64,000 nt of DNA from CAZXFA01 sp964640085 (GCA_964640085.1 CAZXFA010000001.1:1-64000), one strand, 5' to 3'. Shown: positions 14,304-23,773, counted from the first letter of the stretch. Notes: generated by a model from the letters alone, not told the origin. Numbers and translations: made by a program.

Positions 14304-16649
14304 CGCGTCCGGCGGCGGGGGAAGGCCGGGGCCGACCGGGCGCTCGGGCGGTAGCAGCAGGCGGGCCAGCGACCAGACCAGCGAGGCGATCCCGAACCCA
14401 GCGAGCCACACGATCAGCGGCGGCGGATGCAGGGCGAAGAACGTCCGGGCCTCCGGGAGGATCAGGGCCACCACGAACAGCGCCGGCATCGCCCACACGA
14501 GCGCCAGCCGCCACCTCGTCAGCGGGGCGGCGATCACCGACAGCACCAGGAACCCGATCCACAGCAGGACCATCGTGGCGGCGGTCTGAGCCTGCGCGAG
14601 CGAGACGCCCTCGTCGCGCGCGAGCACGTACGCCAGGAACGTCGCGGCGGCCGCGAGGGTCCCGGCCGGGATCGCGAAGCGCAGCACCCGTCCCAGGAAC
14701 CCCGGTCGGGCCCGCTCGCGGTTGGGCGCCAGCGCGAGGAAGAACGAGGGGATCCCGATGGTGAGCGAGCCGATCAGCGTGAGGTGGCGCGGCAGGAAGG
14801 GGAACGGCAGCCCGGCCACCCCCACGCCGAGCGCGATCAGCATCGCGTAGGCGGTCTTCGTCACGTACAGGTTGGAGGTCCGCTCGATGTTCCCCAGGAC
14901 CCGCCGCCCCTCCCCCACCACCGAGGGCATCGCGTCGAACGTCGAGTCCAGCAGGACGAGCTGCGCCACGGCGCGGGTGGCCGAGCTGCCCGAGCCCATC
15001 GCCACCCCGATGTCCGAGTCCTTCAACGCGAGGACGTCGTTCACCCCGTCGCCGGTCATCGCCACGACGTGCCCTCGCGACCGGAGGGCCCCGACCATCG
15101 CCCGCTTCTGCTGCGGCCCGATCCGGCCGAACACCGAGCGCTCCTCCAGCACGCGTGCGAGCTCCTCCGGATCCTCGGGGAGCGCCGCGCCGTCGACCGC
15201 TTCGTCCGCCCCCTCGGCACCCACCCGGCGGGCGACGGCCGCCACCGTCGCCGGGTGATCCCCGCTGATCACCTTCACCCGGACGCCCTGCTGGGCGAAG
15301 TACCCGAGCGTCCGGGACGCGGTCTCGCGGATCCGGTCGCCCAGGATCACGAACGCGACCGGCTCCAGGCCCTCGGGGAGGCGCTCGTCCTCGGGCTGCC
15401 GCTCGGTTCGCGAGAGCAGCACGACCCGGCGACCGGCCTCGGCGTGCTCCCGCGCTCGCCGCCGCACCGGCGCCGTCGCGTCGTGGACGAGCGCCTCGGG
15501 CGCCCCCAGCACCCACGTCCCCCGGGCGTCGAACGTGGCGGCGCTCCAGCGCCGGGCGGAGGAGAAGGGTACGGCCCGGATCAGCGACCACCCGCCCCGG
15601 GCCCCGTCGGGGAACGCCTCCCCGATCGCCCGGAGCGTGGCGTTCGGGTGGGGGTCGGCCGTCGCGAGCGCCGCGAGCGCCTCTCGATGCATCCTCCCCT
15701 CCCCGAGCATCTCGACCTCCTCCACCGCGAGGCGCCCCTCGGTGAGGGTCCCCGTCTTGTCGATGCAGAGGACATCGACCCGGGCTAGCACCTCGACCGC
15801 CGGCAGCTCCTGGACGAGCACCCGGCGGCGCGCGAGGCGCACGACCCCGACCGCGAACGCGACGCTCGTGAGCAGCACGAGCCCCTCGGGGACCATCGCG
15901 ACGGTCCCCGCGACCGCGCCCCCGAGCGCTCCTCGCAGGCTCGCGTTCGAGCGCAGCTGGCTGATCAGGAGCAGGGTCGCCGTCGGGACGATCAGCCACG
16001 TGACGATCCGCAGGATCCGGTCGATCCCGGCGCGGAGCTCCGAGCGGGTCAGCGTGAACCGTCGGGCTTGCTCCGCGAGCTGAGCGGCGTAGGCCCCGGC
16101 ACCCACCCGGGTGGCCTGGAACCGCCCGCTCCCGGCGGCCACGAACGAGCCCGAGAGCACCTCCTCCCCGACCCGCTTGATCACCGGCTCCGACTCCCCG
16201 GTGAGGAGCGATTCGTCCACCTCGAGCCCGCTGGCCTCCAGCACCTCGCCGTCTACCACGACCTGGTCTCCCGGCTGGAGTTCGAGCACGTCGTCGAGCA
16301 CCACTGCGGAGACCGGCATCTCCCGGACGACGCCCTCGCGCACGATCCGGGCCTCCGGCGCGGTGAGGACGGCGAGGCGATCCAGGGTGCGCTTGGCCCG
16401 CAGCTCCTGGAGGATCCCGATCGCCGCGTTCGCGATCAGCACCCCGCCGAACAGCGCGTCCTGGATCGGGCCGACGATCAGGATCACGATCAGCAGCGAG
16501 CCGAGCAGCGCGTTGAACCGCGTGAGGACGTTGGCCCGGACGATCTCGCGGACCGTGCGCGAGGGCGCGGCCGGGACGTCGTTGACCCGTCCCCGTCGGA
16601 CGCGGTCGGCGACCCCGGCCCGCGTGAGGCCGGTCCGGACGTCGGTCAC
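14280..16649 (-). CDS. ctpE: cation-translocating P-type ATPase, CtpE-like
   Basis: A 789-residue P-type ATPase. Hallmarks: actuator motif ESLLTGESEPV, phosphorylation site CIDKTGTLTEG, nucleotide-binding and HAD motifs, hinge VAMTGDGVNDVLALKDSDIG, and about ten membrane helices. The N terminus (TRAGVADRVRRGRVNDVP, then VREIVRANVLTRFNALLG) and the intramembrane PEGLVL motif match mycobacterial CtpE, which is implicated in calcium uptake. There is no heavy-metal CxxC domain, so copper or cadmium transport is unlikely. The gene stands alone; its last 24 bases overlap lepB tail-to-tail. Substrate assignment is by family resemblance. Confidence 0.88.
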   Translation of the reverse strand: MTDVRTGLTRAGVADRVRRGRVNDVPAAPSRTVREIVRANVLTRFNALLGSLLIVILIVGPIQDALFGGVLIANAAIGILQELRAKRTLDRLAVLTAPEARIVREGVVREMPVSAVVLDDVLELQPGDQVVVDGEVLEASGLEVDESLLTGESEPVIKRVGEEVLSGSFVAAGSGRFQATRVGAGAYAAQLAEQARRFTLTRSELRAGIDRILRIVTWLIVPTATLLLISQLRSNASLRGALGGAVAGTVAMVPEGLVLLTSVAFAVGVVRLARRRVLVQELPAVEVLARVDVLCIDKTGTLTEGRLAVEEVEMLGEGRMHREALAALATADPHPNATLRAIGEAFPDGARGGWSLIRAVPFSSARRWSAATFDARGTWVLGAPEALVHDATAPVRRRAREHAEAGRRVVLLSRTERQPEDERLPEGLEPVAFVILGDRIRETASRTLGYFAQQGVRVKVISGDHPATVAAVARRVGAEGADEAVDGAALPEDPEELARVLEERSVFGRIGPQQKRAMVGALRSRGHVVAMTGDGVNDVLALKDSDIGVAMGSGSSATRAVAQLVLLDSTFDAMPSVVGEGRRVLGNIERTSNLYVTKTAYAMLIALGVGVAGLPFPFLPRHLTLIGSLTIGIPSFFLALAPNRERARPGFLGRVLRFAIPAGTLAAAATFLAYVLARDEGVSLAQAQTAATMVLLWIGFLVLSVIAAPLTRWRLALVWAMPALFVVALILPEARTFFALHPPPLIVWLAGFGIASLVWSLARLLLPPERPVGPGLPPPPDALAEPPDA

Positions 16650-16677
16650 CCCGGCCCCCTGACGGTCACGCCGCCCC

Positions 16678-18072
16678 CTAGCGGAGGCCCTGCTCGGCTG
16701 CCCACGCCTCGAGCAGGCGGTAGGCCTCCTCCTCCGGGATCGGCCCGCGCTCCAGGCGCAGCTCCAGCAGGTGGTCGAGCGCGCGGCCGACGTCGGGGCC
16801 CGGTGGGATCCCGAGGTGCTCCATCACCTGCCGGCCGTCGAGCGGCGGCCGCATCTGCTCGAGGTTCTCCTCCTCCGCCAGCCGCGCGATCCGCTCCTCG
16901 AGGTCGTCCTGGAGCGCCTCCAGCTTCTTGGCCTTGAACCGGTTCTGCGTGGTGCAATCGGCGCGGGTGAGCTGGTTCAGACGGTCGAGCAGCGGGTCGG
17001 CGTCGCGCACGTACCGGCGGACCGCGCTGTCGGTCCATCCGCTGTAGCCGTGGAAGCGCAGGTGCATCTCCACCAGCTTGGCCACGTCCTCGACGACGGA
17101 GTCCGGGTACCGGAGCGCCTGCAGGCGTTCCCGGGCCATCCGGGCGCCGACCACCTCGTGGTGATGGAAGCTGACCCCTTCCGCGGTGATCTGTCGGGTC
17201 CGTGGCTTGCCGATGTCGTGCAGCAGGGCGGCGAGCCGCAGCACGAGATCGGGCTCGCACCTCTCGACCACCGCGAACGTGTGATGGAGCACGTCCTTGT
17301 GCCGCTGGACGGGGTCCTGCTCCAGACGCAGCGCCGGGAGCTCGGGGAGGAACAGATCGGCCAGGCCGGTCTCCACGACGAGCTCGAGACCTCCGACCGG
17401 CTCGGCGCCGAGGAGGAGCTTGGTGAGCTCGTCCGCGATCCGCTCGGCCGACACGATCGACAGGCGCTCCCGCATCCGGCCAATCCCCTCGAGGACGCGG
17501 GGGGCGGGGGTGAGCCCGAGCTGGGAGACGAAGCGCGCGGCCCGGAGCATCCGCAACGGATCGTCGGAGAACGCGATATCCGGGTCGAGCGGCGTGTCGA
17601 GCCGTCGTGCGGCCAGGTCCTTGACGCCGGCGAACGGGTCGATGAACTCCCCCTCGGGCAGCCGGACGGCCATCGCGTTGACAGTGAAGTCGCGGCGAGA
17701 CAGGTCGGTGGACAGGTCGGTCCCGAACGTGACCGCGGGCTTGCGATGCTCGGGCGCGTAGACCTCGGCTCGGAACGTCGTGATCTCCAGCCGCGCCTCT
17801 CCCGCCCGCGCGCCGACCGTGCCGAAACGCACGCCGACCAGGTACTGACGATCGGCCCACCCCCGCAGCACCTTCGTCGTCTCCCGCGGCAAGGCGTCGG
17901 TGGCGAAGTCGAGCTCCATCTCCTCGCGCCGCCGACCGAGCAGGAGATCCCGGACGACGCCTCCGACCAGGTAGAGCTCGTGCCCGGCCAAGCGGAAGCG
18001 TTCGCCCAGCTCGCGAGCGACGGAGGGGACCTCGAGCAGCGCGCCGGCGTCCGGGCGCGTCGGCTTGGCCAT
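16678..18072 (-). CDS. cca: CCA tRNA nucleotidyltransferase
   Basis: A 464-residue class II nucleotidyltransferase with an HD domain, which adds or repairs the 3' CCA of tRNAs. Visible are LVGGVVRDLLLGRRREEMELDFAT (GG and DxD catalytic motifs, about residues 36-57), RRDFTVNAMA, RMLRAARFVSQLGL, and the HD motif LAALLHDIGKP near residue 265. One of the two tRNA genes in this window lacks an encoded CCA, so the enzyme is needed for synthesis and not only repair. Position matches Rv3907c (pcnA) in the conserved actinobacterial origin region. On this strand TATCCT (18087-18082) lies 9 bases before the ATG. Confidence 0.93.
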   Translation of the reverse strand: MAKPTRPDAGALLEVPSVARELGERFRLAGHELYLVGGVVRDLLLGRRREEMELDFATDALPRETTKVLRGWADRQYLVGVRFGTVGARAGEARLEITTFRAEVYAPEHRKPAVTFGTDLSTDLSRRDFTVNAMAVRLPEGEFIDPFAGVKDLAARRLDTPLDPDIAFSDDPLRMLRAARFVSQLGLTPAPRVLEGIGRMRERLSIVSAERIADELTKLLLGAEPVGGLELVVETGLADLFLPELPALRLEQDPVQRHKDVLHHTFAVVERCEPDLVLRLAALLHDIGKPRTRQITAEGVSFHHHEVVGARMARERLQALRYPDSVVEDVAKLVEMHLRFHGYSGWTDSAVRRYVRDADPLLDRLNQLTRADCTTQNRFKAKKLEALQDDLEERIARLAEEENLEQMRPPLDGRQVMEHLGIPPGPDVGRALDHLLELRLERGPIPEEEAYRLLEAWAAEQGLR

Positions 18073-18124
18073 GACCGGGCCAGGATACCCCCGGGCACCG
18101 GCCCGGCTGCGGTACCGTCGCCGC

Positions 18125-18493
18125 GTGAGCCCGCTCGAGCTGCTCGGCTTCTTCTGGGCGCTGCCGAACACGCTGGCCGGGCTCGTGGTCGGGGCGCTCA
18201 CGTTCCAGCGACCCCGGATCGTGGGCGGCGCGATCGCCTTCGATCGCGGCCCGCGCGGGATCACGCGCCTGCTCACGCGGTTCGGTCGGACCGCGATGAC
18301 GATCGGGTTCGTGATCGTGTCGGCGCATCCGCTCGATGGCCGACTGCTCGTGCACGAGCAGCAGCACATCCGGCAATCGATGCTGCTGGGTCCGCTGTTC
18401 GGTCCGGTCTACCTCGCCCTCGCGATCCCGTTCGGCTACCGACGGCACCCGATGGAGCGCGCGGCCCGACGGGCGGCCGGCGAGGGGTCCTAG
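18125..18493 (+). CDS. small membrane-associated protein with HExxH motif
   Basis: A 122-residue protein I cannot name. It starts with hydrophobic LLGFFWALPNTLAGLVVGAL, has a short polar middle, then LLVHEQQHIRQSMLLGPLFG, where HEQQH fits the HExxH zinc-metalloprotease consensus, followed by a second hydrophobic segment (PVYLALAIPFGY) and RHPMERAARRAA. A third zinc ligand is not obvious. The GTG 18125 start is supported by TACCGT at 18113-18118, 6 bases upstream. It is divergent from cca. Similar small HExxH/ExxHxxQ proteins occur in actinobacteria as uncharacterised genes; enzymatic activity is speculative. Confidence 0.7.
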   Translation: MSPLELLGFFWALPNTLAGLVVGALTFQRPRIVGGAIAFDRGPRGITRLLTRFGRTAMTIGFVIVSAHPLDGRLLVHEQQHIRQSMLLGPLFGPVYLALAIPFGYRRHPMERAARRAAGEGS

Positions 18494-18527
18494 GAGGTGG
18501 CCTCCACGCCGTTTGGCAGCAGCTCGA

Positions 18528-19226
18528 TCACGTCCACGGTCGGTCCTCGTTCCCCCCCGGCATGAGTTCGCCGCCGTGCCCGAGCTCCTCCTCGATCTCC
18601 TCGATGTCCTCCACCACCCTTCGGCGCGCCGCCAGGAACTTCGAGACCCCGATCAGGGAGAGCAGGATCACCAGCAACCCCAGGCCGAGGGGCGTCGCGT
18701 AGCGCTCCCAGCGCTCGTAGCTCGCGCCGAGGACGTAGCCGAGCACCGAGTGCCCGACCCCCCAGATCAGCGCCCCGGCGACGTCGTAGACGAAGAAGCG
18801 CCTCCACTCCATATGGGCGATGCCCGCCACGATGAACCCCACGCTGCGGACGACCGGGATGAAACGCCCGAGGAACACGGTCTTCCCCCCGTGCGCGGCG
18901 TAGTAGCGCTCGGCGGTGGTCAGGCGTTCGGGCGAGACGAGGAGCTTGCGTCCGTGGCGCTCCAGGAACCCCCGTCCGAACCGACGTCCGATGAGGTACC
19001 CGACGTTGTCGCCGAGGACGGCGCCCGCCACGGCCACGAACGACACGATCGGGAGCCAGAGATGCCCGATCCGCGAATAGAATCCGCCGACGATGACGAG
19101 GGTCTCCCCGGGCACGACCAGCCCTGCCCCCACCGAGTTCTCCAGGAACGTGGCGACGCCCACGATGATGTACCCCCACGGGACGTCGAGGTAGGGATCC
19201 AGGAATTCGATGATCCGGTCGAGCAC
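18528..19226 (-). CDS. DedA family membrane protein
   Basis: A 232-residue DedA (SNARE-associated/VTT) protein. DedA proteins have been tied to lipid carrier transport and membrane homeostasis. Visible: FLENSVGAGLVVPGETLVIV with the conserved acidic residue, the G-rich FVAVAGAVLGDNVGYLIGRR, and the signature FLGRFIPVVRSVGFIVAGIA. Four to five membrane segments precede a charged C-terminal tail (RRRVVEDIEEIEEELG). GTG 19226 has TATACT (19240-19235) 8 bases upstream on this strand, so a leaderless mRNA is likely. The frame continues upstream through the divergent NUDIX gene but that part is antisense. Confidence 0.92.
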   Translation of the reverse strand: MLDRIIEFLDPYLDVPWGYIIVGVATFLENSVGAGLVVPGETLVIVGGFYSRIGHLWLPIVSFVAVAGAVLGDNVGYLIGRRFGRGFLERHGRKLLVSPERLTTAERYYAAHGGKTVFLGRFIPVVRSVGFIVAGIAHMEWRRFFVYDVAGALIWGVGHSVLGYVLGASYERWERYATPLGLGLLVILLSLIGVSKFLAARRRVVEDIEEIEEELGHGGELMPGGNEDRPWT

Positions 19227-19265
19227 GCCCGCCCAGTATAGGGAGGGCCCCACCCCGGGCCCTCG

Positions 19266-19694
19266 ATGATGCGCACACGCCACGAGGTCTCCGCGGGTGG
19301 TGTCGTGTACCGGGGGGACGGCGGGACGATCGAGGTGGCGCTCGCGGCACGGCGGACGCGGCGGGGCGAGCTCGCCTGGGGGCTCCCCAAGGGGGCGGTC
19401 GAGCCCGACGAGTCCCCCGAGGAGACCGCGGTCCGCGAGGTGCGGGAGGAGACGGGGCTCGAGGCCGAGATCGAGGGCGACCTCGGCACGATCCGCTACT
19501 TCTACGTGTGGGAGGGGGTGCGGGTCCGCAAGCAGGTCCGCTTCTTCCTGATGCGGGCGACCGGTGGCGACATCGAGCGCCACGACCACGAGATGGAGGA
19601 GGTGCGCTGGTTCCCGCTCCGGACGGCACCCCGGCGGGCCGCCTACCGCGGCGAGCGGGAAGTCATCGAGCGCGCCGCGGGGCGGTTGGGGTGA
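19266..19694 (+). CDS. NUDIX hydrolase
   Basis: A 142-residue NUDIX hydrolase, cleaving a nucleoside-diphosphate-linked substrate. The Nudix box is complete: GAVEPDESPEETAVREVREE followed by TGL (GX5EX7REUXEEXGU, about residues 41-63). The order NUDIX-DUF6049-murJ matches Rv3908 (mutT4) to Rv3910, so it is the positional counterpart of MutT4, although substrate cannot be read from sequence. ATG 19266 and 19269 are adjacent; the first is used. Only 7 bases separate it from the next gene. Confidence 0.92.
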   Translation: MMRTRHEVSAGGVVYRGDGGTIEVALAARRTRRGELAWGLPKGAVEPDESPEETAVREVREETGLEAEIEGDLGTIRYFYVWEGVRVRKQVRFFLMRATGGDIERHDHEMEEVRWFPLRTAPRRAAYRGEREVIERAAGRLG

Positions 19695-19701
19695 GGGTAC
19701 G

Positions 19702-21726
19702 ATGGACCGGCCGACCATGCGACGGCTCGTCCTCCTCCTCCCGATCGTCGGCCTGCTCGCGTTGCCGCCCGGCCTCGCGTCGGCGCAGGTGACCGAACCC
19801 CCCGTCCGGCTCACGCTGCTCTCGCAGACGCCGTGGAACTCCACCGCGGAGGCGGTGCTGACCCTGCGGTTCCGGGCCGAGAACCTCGACGACGCCCCGA
19901 TCGGGGAACTCTCGATCGGCGTGTCGCTCTACGGACGCCTCATCACCCGGACCGCGTACGAGGGATCCCTGGTCGAGGATCGGGGATTCGTGATCGATGC
20001 CGAGACCTTCGCCCGCGAGGGCACGCTGGAGCCAGGGCTGGCACGGGACTTCGAGATCGAGCTCCGGCTGGACTCGCCGGGCATCGACCCGGACCACTCC
20101 GGCGTGTACCCGCTCAAGGTGGAGCTGCGCAGCGGCTTCACGTCGTTGGCGGCGCTCCGGACGCCGGTCGTGTTCCTGGTCCGGCAGCCCGAACAGCCGC
20201 TCGCCCTGTCCGTGACCTTCGTGCTGGAGAGCCCGATCTCGTTCCGGCCCGACGGCGTCTTCACCTCGACGGCCCTGGAAGAGGCGCTCGCGCCGGGCGG
20301 CCGGTTGGCCGCCCGGATCCGGGCCCTGCTCGAGCTGGCGACGGGCGCGCGACCGGCGGACGTGGCGATCTCCCCGATGCTGCTGATGCAGCTCTCGCGG
20401 ATGCGCGACGGGTACGAGGTCCTGGACGGCGAGCAGATCCGCCAGGTCCCGCCCGGTGAGGGTGCAGGCGTCGAGGCGGCGGCGGCGCTGCGGGACCTCG
20501 GCACGATCGCCGCGGCCACCAACGTCCGGGTCACCGCCCTGCCGTTCTCCGTCCCCGAGCTGCCCTCGCTGCTGTCGGGAGGTCTGGGGCGCGACCTCGC
20601 CGTTCAGCTCGAGCGCGGACGCGACCTGGTGGCGGACACGCTCGGGGTGGCGCCGCTCGCGAGCCACCTTCGGCCCCCGGGGGCCGCCGTGGACGAAGGG
20701 ACGATCCGCGAGCTCGCCGCGGGTGGCGTGCGGACGGTCGTGGTCGGTCCCGGCACGGTGGTACCCACGCCGCAGCCGCTGGGGTTCGTCGGACCACCGA
20801 CCGCCGCGGTCGGCGAGGACGGCGCGCTCGACGCGGTCGTCCCCGAGCCGGCCGTCATGGCCCTGCTCCAGGCCCCCCTCGCCGACGAGGACCCGATCCG
20901 GGCCGCTCAGGCCGTGCTCGGGGAGCTCGCCTCGATCTGGCAGGAGCGCCCCGGTGAGCCTCGGGGCCTATCGATCGTCCTGTCTGAGGACGCCGACCTC
21001 CCCGGAGCCTTCTTCGTCCCGTTCGCCCGGGGGCTCGCGAACGCGCCCTGGATCCGGCCGGTGAACGCGACCGACCTGGTCACCGCGTTCCCCACGACCG
21101 AGCCGAGGACCCTCGCGCCCGTGTTCCACCGGTCGTTCGGATCGAGCTACGTCGAGGAGCTGAAGCAGGCGCGCCGGCGGGTCGCGACGTACCGGTCCAT
21201 GCTCGTCGGCGACGGCGACGAGCCCGCGCGCCTGGAGACGATGCTGTTGCTCGCGGAGTCGCGGCGATTCCTCTCCGACCCGGAGAGCGGCCTCGCGTTC
21301 ATCGGCGCGGCGCGCGACGCGGTGGAGGCCGTCTTCGACGCACTCGCGCTCGACGCCGTCGAGGAGATCACGCTCACCTCGAGCACCGGCAGCGGCATCC
21401 CGGTCACGGTCTCGAACGGCTCGGAGGACGCCCTTCGCATCACCCTCCGGATGGTCTCGCAGAACCTGAACAACCCGGCGTCCTCCGACCTCGAGCTGGG
21501 TCCCGGGGTCTCCGAGACCGTTCGGTTGCCGGTCGAGCTCAAGACGACCGGCCGGTTCGAGGTGCAGGTCCAGGTGCTCGCGCCCGGAGGTCGCCTGATC
21601 CTCGAGGACACGATCCGGATCCGCTCGACCGCCTACAACCGGATCGCCTTGATCATCACCGCCGGAGCGGCCCTCGTGCTGGTGCTGCTGTGGTCCAGGA
21701 GGTTCCTGCCACGTCGGACGTCGTGA
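19702..21726 (+). CDS. DUF6049 family secreted membrane-anchored protein (Rv3909-like)
   Basis: A 674-residue exported protein. It has a signal peptide (LLLPIVGLLALPPGLASAQV), a large extracellular part starting with an Ig-like beta domain (PVRLTLLSQTPWNSTAEAVL), a central part of mixed character, a second beta domain near residues 555-630, and one C-terminal membrane helix (IALIITAGAALVLVLLWSRR). The length, topology and position between the NUDIX gene and murJ match Rv3909 of mycobacteria, whose function is unknown but envelope-related. GTGA overlap with murJ suggests co-production with the lipid II flippase. Confidence 0.82.
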   Translation: MDRPTMRRLVLLLPIVGLLALPPGLASAQVTEPPVRLTLLSQTPWNSTAEAVLTLRFRAENLDDAPIGELSIGVSLYGRLITRTAYEGSLVEDRGFVIDAETFAREGTLEPGLARDFEIELRLDSPGIDPDHSGVYPLKVELRSGFTSLAALRTPVVFLVRQPEQPLALSVTFVLESPISFRPDGVFTSTALEEALAPGGRLAARIRALLELATGARPADVAISPMLLMQLSRMRDGYEVLDGEQIRQVPPGEGAGVEAAAALRDLGTIAAATNVRVTALPFSVPELPSLLSGGLGRDLAVQLERGRDLVADTLGVAPLASHLRPPGAAVDEGTIRELAAGGVRTVVVGPGTVVPTPQPLGFVGPPTAAVGEDGALDAVVPEPAVMALLQAPLADEDPIRAAQAVLGELASIWQERPGEPRGLSIVLSEDADLPGAFFVPFARGLANAPWIRPVNATDLVTAFPTTEPRTLAPVFHRSFGSSYVEELKQARRRVATYRSMLVGDGDEPARLETMLLLAESRRFLSDPESGLAFIGAARDAVEAVFDALALDAVEEITLTSSTGSGIPVTVSNGSEDALRITLRMVSQNLNNPASSDLELGPGVSETVRLPVELKTTGRFEVQVQVLAPGGRLILEDTIRIRSTAYNRIALIITAGAALVLVLLWSRRFLPRRTS

Positions 21727-23381
21727 CCCCGGAGGTCCCGGAGGGCGCGGAGGTCCCGCCCGAGGACTCGACCCGGTCGTTCGTCCGCAACACGGCCGTG
21801 ATGTCGGTCGGCACCGCGCTGTCCAGGGTGACGGGGTTCCTGCGGCTCTCGGCGATGGCCTACGCGCTCGGCATCACCGAGACCCGTCTGGCCGACGCCT
21901 ACAACATCGCGAACATCACCCCGAACATCATCTACGAGCTCGCGCTCGGCGGGATCCTCACCTCCGTCGTCGTCCCGGTGTTCGTCGAGTGGCTCCAGCT
22001 TCGCGGTCGCGAACGGGCCTGGGACGTCGCCCGGCGGCTGTTCACCTTCGCGTTCGTGGCCCTCTCGGCGATCGCGGTGCTCGGAATCGCCCTCGCCCCG
22101 TGGATCGTCGACCTCTACACCTCGGGGATTCCGGAGGCCGAGCGGGTCGCCGTTCGCGAGCTCGCCACCTTCTTCCTTCGTTGGTTCATGCCCCAGATCG
22201 TCTTCTACGGCCTCGGCGCGGTGGCTACCAGCGTCATCAACGGGCATCGACGGTTCGCGGCCCCGATGTTCGCGCCGATCCTCAACAACCTGATCGTGAT
22301 AGGGACGTTCGCCGCCTTCGCGCTGATGCCGGGACCGGCGGCCGGATCGCACGAGCTCGCCACCTCCGCCCAGCGGCTGGTCCTCGCGATCGGGACGACG
22401 TTCGGGGTGGTCGGGATGACCGTCGCGCTCTGGCCGTCGCTCCGCGCCACCGGCTTCCGCCTCCGTTGGCGGTGGGGCTGGCGGCACGAGGCGATCCGCC
22501 GGATCGTTCGCCTGGCCTCCTGGGTGATCGTCTACGTCGCCGTGAACCAGCTCGGATACCTCGTGGTGCTGGTGCTCGCGGCTCGGGTGCAGGGCGGATA
22601 CACGGCCTACTCGTCCGCGTTCATCCTGTTCCAGCTCCCCCACGCGATCTTCGCCGTATCGATCTTCACCGCGCTCCTGCCCGCGATGTCCGCCCGGTGG
22701 GCCGAGCGCGACGTCGAGGGCTTCCGCCGGTTCCTGTCGCAGGGCCTGCGGGCCACCGGTGCGATCGTGCTGCCCGCCGCGCTCGGCTACGTCGTACTCG
22801 CGCGCCCGATCGTGCGGCTCCTCCTCGAGCACGGGGCGGCCGACACCCCGGCGAGCGGCGATCTGGTGGCGGGGGTCCTCGTGTTCTTCGCGATCGGCCT
22901 CGTCCCGTTCTCCGCGTTCCAGCTCTTGCTCCGCGCCTACTACTCGATGCAGGACACCCGCACCCCCGCCCTGGTGAACGTGGGGGCCGTGGCGGTGAAC
23001 ACCGTGGCGAACCTGGTCTTCTTCTTCGCGCTCGACCTCGACGTCCGGGGCCTGGCCCTCGGGCATGCGACCGCGTACGCGCTCGGCGCGGCAGGTCTGC
23101 TCGCGCTGATCCGGCGACGCCTGGGCGGCATGGAGGCCGGACGGGTGGTGGCCAGCTTCGGACGGACCCTGGTCGCCGGCGGGCTGACGGCCATCACCGC
23201 GTGGCTCGTGGCACGCTGGGTGGAGCAGGCGTTCGGGGTCCGCACGCTCGGGTGGCAGGCCGTCCAGGTCGCGGCGGGCGTCGGCTCGGGGCTCCTCGTG
23301 TTCGTGATCGCGGCCGTCGTGTTGCGGCTCGAGGAGGTGGACATGGTGCGACGACAGCTGGTGTCGAGATGGCAACGGTGA
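21723..23381 (+). CDS. murJ: lipid II flippase MurJ (MviN)
   Basis: A 552-residue MOP-superfamily flippase that moves lipid II across the membrane for peptidoglycan synthesis. The N-terminal SFVRNTAVMSVGTALSRVTG, the PNIIYELALGGILTSVVVPV helix and the Arg-bearing cavity helices are typical, with 14 predicted membrane segments. In mycobacteria MurJ carries a C-terminal cytosolic pseudokinase and an outer domain; here the protein ends right after the transporter, and the pseudokinase is a separate gene 480 bases downstream. GTG 21723 overlaps the DUF6049 stop (GTGA). An in-frame GTG at 21690 is a less likely start. Confidence 0.92.
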   Translation: MTPEVPEGAEVPPEDSTRSFVRNTAVMSVGTALSRVTGFLRLSAMAYALGITETRLADAYNIANITPNIIYELALGGILTSVVVPVFVEWLQLRGRERAWDVARRLFTFAFVALSAIAVLGIALAPWIVDLYTSGIPEAERVAVRELATFFLRWFMPQIVFYGLGAVATSVINGHRRFAAPMFAPILNNLIVIGTFAAFALMPGPAAGSHELATSAQRLVLAIGTTFGVVGMTVALWPSLRATGFRLRWRWGWRHEAIRRIVRLASWVIVYVAVNQLGYLVVLVLAARVQGGYTAYSSAFILFQLPHAIFAVSIFTALLPAMSARWAERDVEGFRRFLSQGLRATGAIVLPAALGYVVLARPIVRLLLEHGAADTPASGDLVAGVLVFFAIGLVPFSAFQLLLRAYYSMQDTRTPALVNVGAVAVNTVANLVFFFALDLDVRGLALGHATAYALGAAGLLALIRRRLGGMEAGRVVASFGRTLVAGGLTAITAWLVARWVEQAFGVRTLGWQAVQVAAGVGSGLLVFVIAAVVLRLEEVDMVRRQLVSRWQR

Positions 23382-23773
23382 GGCTCCGGTCGGTCCGGGA
23401 CGAGACCGGGCTGGTCGGCAAGCTGATCGCCCTATGGCTCCTGACGGCGGTCCTGGTCGTGCTGCTCGTGGTCGATGCGGCCTCGATCGTGCTCAGCAGG
23501 GTCCGGATGGCCGACGTGGCCCGGGACGCGTCGGCCGCGGGCGCGGCCACGCTCGCCGAGGGCGGCGGTCGCCGGGCGGCCAGGCGAGCCGTCCTCGCCA
23601 CGATCACCGACCGGGACGAGGACGCCCTGGCCGAGGCCATCCGGATCGCCGAAGACGGGACCGTCACGGTGACCGTCTTCGACCGGGCGGGAACCGTCCT
23701 GGTCGGGCGGTTCGGCCTGTTCGAGAGCCTCGCCGAGGTCACGGTCACGGACTCCAGCCAACCGCGGGACTGA
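23369..23773 (+). CDS. single-pass membrane protein, TadE-like layout
   Basis: A 134-residue protein of unknown function lying between murJ and the pseudokinase gene and overlapping murJ by 13 bases. The N terminus is short and charged, followed by one membrane helix (LIALWLLTAVLVVLLVVDAA), an Ala-rich helical stretch (DVARDASAAGAATLAEGGGR) and a small beta segment (TVTVTVFDRAGTVLVGRF). This layout resembles TadE/TadG pseudopilin-like or small secreted proteins, but I see no diagnostic motif. It has no counterpart at this place in the mycobacterial locus. Confidence 0.7.
   Translation: MATVRLRSVRDETGLVGKLIALWLLTAVLVVLLVVDAASIVLSRVRMADVARDASAAGAATLAEGGGRRAARRAVLATITDRDEDALAEAIRIAEDGTVTVTVFDRAGTVLVGRFGLFESLAEVTVTDSSQPRD

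Noticed and set aside
14107..15999. 630-codon frame inside the P-type ATPase region
   Set aside because: Shadow frame; the ATPase motifs (DKTGTLTEG, GDGVND) are in the 14280-16649 frame.
21633..23375. 580-codon minus-strand frame opposite murJ
   Set aside because: His/Arg/Asp-rich composition and full overlap with the recognised flippase gene.
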